From JBFJWU01 sp041623475 [NCBI: bacterium] (GTDB lineage: Bacteria; J088), in assembly GCA_041623475.1 (NCBI GenBank), contig JBFJWU010000183.1, forward strand, positions 1-7,019: a DNA stretch of 7,019 bases. The letters run 5' to 3'. Each line of letters begins with the position of its first letter. Position 1 is the first letter of the stretch. This document shows, one piece after another, positions 1 to 5,404 of this stretch. Below the pieces are notes generated by a model. The model did no database searches, was not told the DNA's origin, and was given only the letters and a program-made list of their open reading frames with translations. A program made the translations under genes and the position numbers.

Positions 1-341
1 CGGATGAAATTCTCTATGGGCTGAAGACCGATTTTGGATTGCATCCCGACTGGGTCCTGTCGACCTCGGTAACCGGAATGTTCGGGGTTCTCAGTACGAC
101 CAGTCTGGACCATTACTCGGTTGCACGCCTGCAGTTGGCCAGGGCATTCGACAACCATTTCCTGACCTTGAACCTGGAGCGCGGGCTGACACCCTATTCT
201 GACGACTGGGTCGGCGGCCTGTGGTACAAAGTGCACGTCCAACCACGGCGCAAGAACGACACCAGCGCCGCGCATCCTGCCGGTGACATACACTTCCCAC
301 AGGCGGTCACGGGTTCGTTACCAGCCGTCGAGAGTCCGTAG
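1..341 (+). CDS. 3' end of an unidentified protein with outer-membrane beta-barrel-like sequence (5' truncated)
   Basis: An open frame enters from the left edge (first full codon at base 3) and stops at TAG 339-341, giving about 112 C-terminal residues. The first 80 or so alternate polar and hydrophobic or aromatic residues in stretches of about ten, separated by short polar turns, for example around YSVARLQLARAF, FLTLNLERGL and WVGGLWYKVHV. This pattern fits antiparallel strands of an outer-membrane beta-barrel, but I recognise no named family. The last 33 or so residues, after YKVHV, are polar and proline-rich and do not look like barrel. A barrel would normally end on a terminal aromatic strand, so this tail is odd. 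It runs 35 bp into the convergent MFS gene. The tail could be a real extension, or read-through after a frameshift or lost stop near base 240. The coding frame is fairly secure; the function is weak. Confidence 0.5.
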   Translation, partial: DEILYGLKTDFGLHPDWVLSTSVTGMFGVLSTTSLDHYSVARLQLARAFDNHFLTLNLERGLTPYSDDWVGGLWYKVHVQPRRKNDTSAAHPAGDIHFPQAVTGSLPAVESP

Positions 342-1518
342 CCAACGCAACCCAATAGCCGGCCATCGCGACCAAAGCCAGGACTGCGGCCACCGCAAAC
401 ATCACGCCATAGTCAAACCATTCGACAACATATCCGAACAGCAGCGTTGCGCCGGTGATTCCTGAACTGTAAACCGTCGAATAATACGCCATATACCGGC
501 CACGCATCGCGTCGGGCCCCAGTTCGATGAATCGAACATTGGCAACGGGATAGAAAAACCCGACCCAGAACCCAAAGAACGCCCCGACCACGACCTGGAT
601 CAGGTCACCAGACTCGGGGTCGATACCGACTGCGAAGACGGCCGCCGTCCCCAATGCGGATACGGCAATTCCAGTGGCCGAAACGAACATCAACCGGTCA
701 CGGTCCAGACGATCGCCCAGCCCCCCAAAAAACAGCCGGACGGCAACAGATGCAGCGGACGAGACCACAAAGAATGTGCCGACCCGGTCGATCCCCGCGG
801 TAACCAGCATGACCGGGACAAACGTCAACATACCCCCGAATATTGCGCCAACCGATGCCACAAACAGGATCAACGGCCAGTACAGGCGATCTTTTGGCCG
901 GTACACCGTCCCTGGCATCGATTCATCAGGATCGGCAGGCATCCCGATGCCTTCGGCCTCCAGACGCCTGCCCAGCGGCACACTCAGCAGCAGGGCAACC
1001 CCGGACGTGGCCGAAATAATAAAGAAGAAGTTCTGAAATCCGTAAAGCCCGGCCAGCCACTCACCAAGCATCGGAGACAACGCCTGGGTTGACAGGGTTG
1101 CAACTCCGAACAGGCCGAGCGCCTGGACCCGCCGGTTTTCCGGTGCGACGTCCGTTACCAGGGCCGCGACGGCCGGGAATGCCAGGGAAAACATGATTCC
1201 GTTCAACAGTCGCAACAGGATCAGCAACGTACTGCTGTGGACAACCAGGGGCAACGATATCGTCGTCAGGATAATGCCGATGATCCCGGCCTTGATGAAC
1301 CGGATACGGCGGATACGGTCCAGGACCTGGCCAACCAGGAACGTGACAACCAGCGCCGTGATCCCCGCGACCCCCATAAACACACCGATCTCGCCTTCGC
1401 TGTACCCCAGCTCAACGAACCATTTAGGCAGGATCAGCATCGACGACAGCGTAATGAAGTACAAGAAATGTACAGTCAGCAGCAACGTCAATGTCGGATG
1501 TCGCAGCAACAGGTCCAC
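307..1518 (-). CDS. Major facilitator superfamily (MFS) transporter, 12 TM
   Basis: This is an inner-membrane secondary transporter of the MFS_1 type, most likely a drug, sugar or metabolite efflux permease; the substrate cannot be read from the sequence. With the GTG at 1518 as start the protein has 403 residues, normal for the family. It has two hydrophobic six-helix halves joined by a hydrophilic loop at about residues 184-210. Each half carries a motif A-like loop after its second helix: G63xxxDR with following arginines, and G265xxxDR near residues 265-273. The charged RGRYMAYYS segment near 339-347 suits the loop before TM11. The start is chosen because AGGAG at 1526-1530 lies 7 bases before this GTG. 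A GTG at 1539 would add seven residues but has no ribosome site. The gene reads leftward, divergent from the transporter-Usp gene and converging on the gene at the left edge, with a 35 bp tail overlap. Known for the family: proton-coupled transport. The export direction is inference. Confidence 0.9.
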   Translation of the reverse strand: MDLLLRHPTLTLLLTVHFLYFITLSSMLILPKWFVELGYSEGEIGVFMGVAGITALVVTFLVGQVLDRIRRIRFIKAGIIGIILTTISLPLVVHSSTLLILLRLLNGIMFSLAFPAVAALVTDVAPENRRVQALGLFGVATLSTQALSPMLGEWLAGLYGFQNFFFIISATSGVALLLSVPLGRRLEAEGIGMPADPDESMPGTVYRPKDRLYWPLILFVASVGAIFGGMLTFVPVMLVTAGIDRVGTFFVVSSAASVAVRLFFGGLGDRLDRDRLMFVSATGIAVSALGTAAVFAVGIDPESGDLIQVVVGAFFGFWVGFFYPVANVRFIELGPDAMRGRYMAYYSTVYSSGITGATLLFGYVVEWFDYGVMFAVAAVLALVAMAGYWVALATDSRRLVTNP

Positions 1519-1525
1519 TCGGGCT

Positions 1526-1530
1526 CTCCT
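1526..1530 (-). promoter_or_regulatory. Shine-Dalgarno AGGAG deciding the MFS start
   Basis: On the minus strand AGGAG is followed by 7 bases and then GTG at 1518-1516. No comparable site precedes the more upstream in-frame GTG at 1539, so this site favours the shorter 403-residue protein. Confidence 0.7.
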
Positions 1531-1572
1531 GGACGGCACGTCGGCAATAGATGGCTGCCGGTCCTGTTGGCC

Positions 1573-1601
1573 AGTGTATGTTTTTCAGAGCAAACAAACA
1601 A
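1573..1601 (-). promoter_or_regulatory. Possible sigma70-type promoter for the MFS gene
   Basis: On the minus strand a -35-like TTGTTT (1601-1596, 3 of 6 consensus) is followed by exactly 17 bases and a -10-like TACACT (1578-1573, 4 of 6 consensus). Transcription would begin near 1566, leaving a leader of roughly 48 bases before GTG 1518. The AT-rich A/T run between the boxes stands out from the GC-rich surroundings. Matches this weak occur by chance, so position and spacing are the main support. Confidence 0.35.
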
Positions 1602-1611
1602 CAGGGACGTT

Positions 1612-1672
1612 GCGGATCGCGGATTGATTCCGGGGCCCGGATGCGTTACCGTCATGCCTGTCCGGCCCGGAT
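1612..1672. repeat. Short GC-rich direct repeats in the divergent control region
   Basis: GGCCCGGAT occurs at 1634-1642 and again at 1664-1672, 30 bases apart, that is about three helical turns. GCGGAT is repeated at 1612-1617 and 1619-1624. They lie in the non-coding gap just upstream of the transporter-Usp start and could be protein-binding half sites. They could equally be chance repeats in GC-rich DNA. No regulator gene is in the window. Confidence 0.25.
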
Positions 1673-1678
1673 TCCGCC

Positions 1679-3991
1679 GTGTCCGGAATTGAAAAGGAAA
1701 ACTTGACCAACGTGAGCGAAATCGACAAAAATCAGCCCAGCTTTGCACGCGACCTGGGTTTGTTCGACGCTTCCATGATCGGCATTGGTGCCATGATTGG
1801 CGCGGGGATTTTTGTCCTGACCGGTATGGCTGCCGGCGAAGCCGGTCCGGCCTCGATCCTGGCGTTCGCGTTGAATGGATTCGTGACGCTGTTGACCGCG
1901 TTCGCCTATGCGGAACTGGCTGCGGCAGTACCAGAAGCCGGTGGCGGATACGCGTTTGTACGCAGCGCCTTTCCGGGCGTCGTCGGATTTACGGCTGGCT
2001 GGATGTTGTGGTTTGCCTACACGGTCGCATGCAGCCTGTATGCGCTGGGGTTTGCCGGTTATTTCTGGGAGTTCCTGCTCAAGTATTTCAACGAAATGAC
2101 CCAGCCAATCCTTCATGTCGTCGGGCATCAGGGGGGTGTCCTGCTGGTTACTGCCGCGATTGGCATTTTGTTCGTACGCCTGAACGTCCGCGGCGCCGAG
2201 GTGACCGGCAAGGCTGAAAACGTGCTGACCGTCGCCAAGATCATCGTCCTGGCGATCTTTATTGGTTATGGGCTCAAGAAGATCGCGGGCGCTCCGCAGG
2301 TCGCCATTGACAGTTTCGTTCCGTTCTTTCCCCAGGGATCTGCCGGGGTACTGATTGCCATGGGCCTGACGTTCATTGCGTTTGAGGGGTACGACCTGAT
2401 TGCCACCGTCGCCGAGGAAATCAAGGAACCGGAACGGAACATACCGCTGGCTACTTTTATTTCACTGGGCGTCACTGTGGTGATCTACCTGCTGATCCTG
2501 CTGGTGTCCCTGGGAGCGGTTGACGGCAAGGGTATCCCCACCTGGCAGTTACTGGGGGAACAGAAAGAAACGGCAATTGTCCGCGCGGCAGAATCGTTCA
2601 TGCCGGCATTTGGCGTCGCAGTAATTGTGTTTGGCGGCCTGCTGTCGACGATGTCCGCGTTGAATGCAACAGTTATGGCATCCAGTCGCGTCGCGTTTTC
2701 AATGGGCCGCGACCATTTGTTGCCGACGGCCATGGGACAGATCCATCCCGAAAAACGAACGCCGCATATCGCGATCATCGTCACCGGGGTGATCCTGCTG
2801 GCCATGGCATTTGCGTTACCGATCGAAACGGTCGGCAGTGCTGCCAGCGTGATCTTTCTGCTGACATTCTCAATGGTCAACCTGTCCCTGATTGTCCTGC
2901 GCCGCAAAGCGCCGGAAATCGAACGCCGTTACAAGGTCCCGTTCTATCCGTTTACCCCCCTGTTGGCCATCGTCCTGAACCTGTTCCTGGCTGTATTCCA
3001 GTTTCAGTTCCAGCCAATGGCCTGGATTGTTACAGCGGTTTGGGTTGCAATCGGCCTGGTGCTGTATTTCAGCTATTTCCAAAGACAGGCGGCAAAGGTT
3101 GCGCCCCAGGTCTTTGCACCATCGGCCCCTCGCCTGGAAGCTGAACCGCGGTACACCGTCGCCGTAACATTGCATAATCCGGACTCGATCGAGCCACTGC
3201 TGAAGGTCGCCAATGCCATTGCCCGGTCCAGGAACGGCCGGGTGCTGGCAGTTACAGTTGTCGAGGTACCCAGGCAGTTGCCGATCCACGAGGGTCTGCG
3301 GTTCGCCCACCACCGGGAAGCCCTGCTGAAATCCGCGCGGGATGTCGCGGCCAGGCTGGGTATCGAGCTGGAAACAGACCTGGTTGTCGCCCACCATGCC
3401 CAGGATGGTATCCTCAGTGCCGTTGAGCGCCACGATGCCGACCTGCTGGTCATGGGATGGAAGGGTTACACCGATACAAGCGAGCGAATATTTGGTGAAG
3501 TATCTGACCAGATAATTCGACACGCACCGTGTGACCTGATGATGTTCAAATTGGCACCGGGTGCCAGTTTTGATCGCGTGCTGTTCCCAACAGCCGGTGG
3601 GCCCCATGCCCAACTGGCAGTCGACTTCCTGAACGTCCTGGCCCGCGAGCTGTCAATGGATGTAACAACCGGTTATGTCGTCCCCAGCGATGCCAGCCCG
3701 GAGCAACGCGCGGTTGCCGACCGCTGGATGGACAAGACACTGGCCCACATCGATCCGGGACTGAATGTGCACAAGACGCTGATCGAATCCCCTTCGATTG
3801 CCGGTGGCATTGCCAAAGCCAGCCTGGATTTTGACCTGGTCGTATTGGGCGCCGCTAAAGAACCGTGGTTTCATCAAGTATTGTTTGGCGAGATCCCCGA
3901 AAAAGTAGCCAGGTTTTCACCGACATCGGTACTGGTGGTAAAAAGATACGAAGGAGCAGTCAAGTCACTGGTTAAAAAGGCATTGGGCTGA
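1679..3991 (+). CDS. APC-superfamily amino-acid transporter fused to two C-terminal universal stress protein (UspA) domains
   Basis: This inner-membrane permease probably takes up amino acids; the exact substrate is unknown. From GTG 1679 it has 770 residues, against roughly 450-500 for a plain APC permease. Residues 25-470 form a 12-TM core. TM1 holds the substrate-binding glycine motif GIGAMIGAGIF (35-45), followed by the EAGPAS loop, PEAGGGY (85-91), the TM6 region FIAFEGYDLIATVAEEIKEPERNIP (about 232-256) and the TM8-9 SSRVAFSMGRD loop (335-345). Residues 490-626 and 630-755 are two Usp folds. The first has GWKG-x9-GE (593-607); the second has GAAK-x9-GE (724-738). The usual ATP motif is G-x2-G-x9-G-S/T, so both are altered. 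Starts at TTG 1703 or GTG 1712 are also possible: AAGGA at 1694-1698 lies before them, and no ribosome site precedes 1679. The stop shares one base with the next gene. The APC-Usp call is firm; the start is not. Confidence 0.93.
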   Translation: MSGIEKENLTNVSEIDKNQPSFARDLGLFDASMIGIGAMIGAGIFVLTGMAAGEAGPASILAFALNGFVTLLTAFAYAELAAAVPEAGGGYAFVRSAFPGVVGFTAGWMLWFAYTVACSLYALGFAGYFWEFLLKYFNEMTQPILHVVGHQGGVLLVTAAIGILFVRLNVRGAEVTGKAENVLTVAKIIVLAIFIGYGLKKIAGAPQVAIDSFVPFFPQGSAGVLIAMGLTFIAFEGYDLIATVAEEIKEPERNIPLATFISLGVTVVIYLLILLVSLGAVDGKGIPTWQLLGEQKETAIVRAAESFMPAFGVAVIVFGGLLSTMSALNATVMASSRVAFSMGRDHLLPTAMGQIHPEKRTPHIAIIVTGVILLAMAFALPIETVGSAASVIFLLTFSMVNLSLIVLRRKAPEIERRYKVPFYPFTPLLAIVLNLFLAVFQFQFQPMAWIVTAVWVAIGLVLYFSYFQRQAAKVAPQVFAPSAPRLEAEPRYTVAVTLHNPDSIEPLLKVANAIARSRNGRVLAVTVVEVPRQLPIHEGLRFAHHREALLKSARDVAARLGIELETDLVVAHHAQDGILSAVERHDADLLVMGWKGYTDTSERIFGEVSDQIIRHAPCDLMMFKLAPGASFDRVLFPTAGGPHAQLAVDFLNVLARELSMDVTTGYVVPSDASPEQRAVADRWMDKTLAHIDPGLNVHKTLIESPSIAGGIAKASLDFDLVVLGAAKEPWFHQVLFGEIPEKVARFSPTSVLVVKRYEGAVKSLVKKALG

Positions 3992-4800
3992 TGGGACGCA
4001 AGCATCTGTTCGAACTGGAAGATTTTGACTGGTTTCCGGAAACCATCCGGAACCACATGACGGATTTCCTGTACTACATCATTACTGGCCTGAGAATATA
4101 CAAACCAATCGTGCCCAAACTGCACGTCGCCATGACCAGGACCGGCAAAGATCATATTATTGACATGTGTTCGGGGGGCTCCGGGCCAGTTGGCCAGATT
4201 CAGCATTTCCTTGCGGATGAACACGGCTTCCGGGTACGGGCAACGGTATCCGACCTGTTCCCGAACCTGCCGGCATTTCAGCGAATCCAGCATGACAGTG
4301 GCGGGACCGTCGACTTTATTGCAGAGCCGGTTGACGCGACCGACACACCCCCTGAACTGGACGGATTCCGGACGATTTTTACGGCATTTCACCATTTCCG
4401 TCCGGAACTGGGCCAGGCCGTCCTGCAGGACGCTGTAGACAAGAATGCGCCAATTGGTGTTTTTGAACTGACGCAACGCAACCCCCTGTCGATTGCCCTT
4501 GTTGTCGTGGGAACGCCACTTGGCACCCTGCTCCTGACACCGTTTTTCAAACCATTCCGGTTCAGTCGACTGGTATTTACATATCTGGTCCCTGTCGTGC
4601 CATTCGCAACGCTTTGGGATGGTTTTGTATCCTGTCTGCGGACCTATTCACCCGACGAACTGCGGGAACTGGTTAGCGGACTGGACCAGGGGGATCGGTT
4701 CGAATGGGACATTGGGACCATATCTGGTTACCTGCCCGGCATCAAATTGACCTATTTGATTGGCACGCCGCTGGGCGCTTCCGCAGACGGTTCGCAATAA
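3991..4800 (+). CDS. Divergent class I SAM-dependent methyltransferase-like protein with hydrophobic segments
   Basis: This 269-residue protein probably binds S-adenosylmethionine, but its acceptor is unknown. Signs of a Rossmann methyltransferase are a motif I-like strand and glycine loop IIDMCSGGSGP (56-66), an acidic end of the second strand at D88 (ATVSDLF), an acidic residue after the third strand at D115 (EPVDATD), and a motif IV-like strand TIFTAFHHF (128-136) followed by an amphipathic helix. After this, two hydrophobic stretches appear, about 167-186 and 193-215, where a soluble enzyme would have its last strands. They may be membrane-associated or an inserted hairpin. A DELRELVSGL helix follows near 222-231. 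ATG 3991 overlaps the preceding TGA by one base, with AAAGG at 3976-3980 ten bases upstream, so translation is probably coupled to the transporter. The last 59 bp overlap the convergent membrane gene. The fold is likely; the activity is unproven. Confidence 0.75.
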   Translation: MGRKHLFELEDFDWFPETIRNHMTDFLYYIITGLRIYKPIVPKLHVAMTRTGKDHIIDMCSGGSGPVGQIQHFLADEHGFRVRATVSDLFPNLPAFQRIQHDSGGTVDFIAEPVDATDTPPELDGFRTIFTAFHHFRPELGQAVLQDAVDKNAPIGVFELTQRNPLSIALVVVGTPLGTLLLTPFFKPFRFSRLVFTYLVPVVPFATLWDGFVSCLRTYSPDELRELVSGLDQGDRFEWDIGTISGYLPGIKLTYLIGTPLGASADGSQ

Positions 4801-5233
4801 CAAACGTTAACGGCACCAGCAATACCAGTTGCAGAACTGGAAGCAGCGACACATCAACCATCGGAATGACCGGGTTAATTTCCGTATACGACCAGCGACC
4901 GGCCGACAGGGCGTAACGTTCAACGGCAATAGCCAGGACGACATTGACGACGGTCAGGACCACAAGCGTCCGGCGTCGGGTTACGTTTCGCACCCATCGG
5001 GCGTCGCGCACGGTCAGTGCAACCGCAGCAACGGATATCCACGTCAACAAAATATCCCCGGTCGCAGCCCGGACCATTGTCGGCACAAACCCGAATCGCT
5101 CATACCTGTGGACAAAAAACGGGATACATTGCGCTGATTCCCAAAGAAAGTGCAATACAAACGCGACCACCGAACTGACCAAAATGTGCCCCAGGACACC
5201 TTTCCAGCCACCACAAAGTGCCTGCCCGGACAT
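4742..5233 (-). CDS. Small four-TM integral membrane protein of unknown function
   Basis: The 163-residue product has four hydrophobic spans at about 13-32, 57-74, 90-107 and 127-148, with basic loops (VRDARWVRNVTRRR, 75-88) and a basic C-terminus. Charged and polar residues inside or beside helices suggest function rather than plain anchoring: HFLWE (28-32), GD (59-60), E105 and GRWSYTEINPVIP (112-124), followed by SLLPVLQL in TM4. Motifs of this kind seem familiar from small conserved bacterial membrane proteins, but I cannot name a family; a distant likeness to lycopene-cyclase-type membrane domains is only an impression. ATG 5233 has no ribosome site. TTG at 5182 would still keep most of TM1, so the start is uncertain. 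The 3' end overlaps the methyltransferase-like gene by 59 bp. The copper ATPase lies 171 bp upstream on the same strand, so a shared transcript is possible but not shown. Confidence 0.72.
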   Translation of the reverse strand: MSGQALCGGWKGVLGHILVSSVVAFVLHFLWESAQCIPFFVHRYERFGFVPTMVRAATGDILLTWISVAAVALTVRDARWVRNVTRRRTLVVLTVVNVVLAIAVERYALSAGRWSYTEINPVIPMVDVSLLPVLQLVLLVPLTFVIANRLRKRPAACQSNRSI

Positions 5234-5324
5234 CAGTTATGATTTGTTCGATTTGGTCGCGCAACAAGCCATTCCATTGGTGCATCTTTAAGGTCGCAGA
5301 CCCGGGCATGGCGTGCATAAATGC

Positions 5325-5348
5325 GGTTGCTCGTCTGCCGGCGCAACC
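5325..5348. other. Weak hairpin between the copper ATPase and the four-TM gene
   Basis: GGTTGC at 5325-5330 can pair with GCAACC at 5343-5348 around a 12-base loop. No T-run follows on either strand, so it is a poor intrinsic terminator candidate. The rest of the 5234-5404 gap shows no supported gene or convincing promoter. Confidence 0.15.
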
Positions 5349-5404
5349 AGGTCACGGAATACAGCTTTCGACCAGCACTGTCACAACACGACCCTCCCTG
5401 CCAC

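Noticed and set aside
1539-1539. Upstream GTG as start of the MFS gene
   Set aside because: It has no ribosome site, whereas the GTG at 1518 has AGGAG at ideal spacing.
2870-3613. 247-codon open frame on the minus strand inside the transporter-Usp gene
   Set aside because: It lies wholly opposite a well-supported gene with clear domains, and its product is Gln/Arg-rich with no recognisable fold, so it is an antisense shadow.
3874-4476. 200-codon open frame on the minus strand across the junction of the transporter-Usp and methyltransferase-like genes
   Set aside because: Its product has no recognisable motif, and both genes on the plus strand show family motifs. It is best explained as a GC-codon-bias shadow.
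5238-5272. Promoter-like boxes (TTGCGC, 17 bases, CATAAC) on the minus strand just upstream of the four-TM gene
   Set aside because: The consensus match is weak, and transcription would begin at or inside the first codons of the chosen start. It would make sense only if translation began at TTG 5182, which also lacks a ribosome site.
5100-5318. 72-codon minus-strand frame reaching into the gap upstream of the four-TM gene
   Set aside because: About half overlaps the four-TM gene in another frame, there is no ribosome site, and the product has no recognisable features. A frameshifted N-terminal extension of the four-TM gene was considered but has no support.
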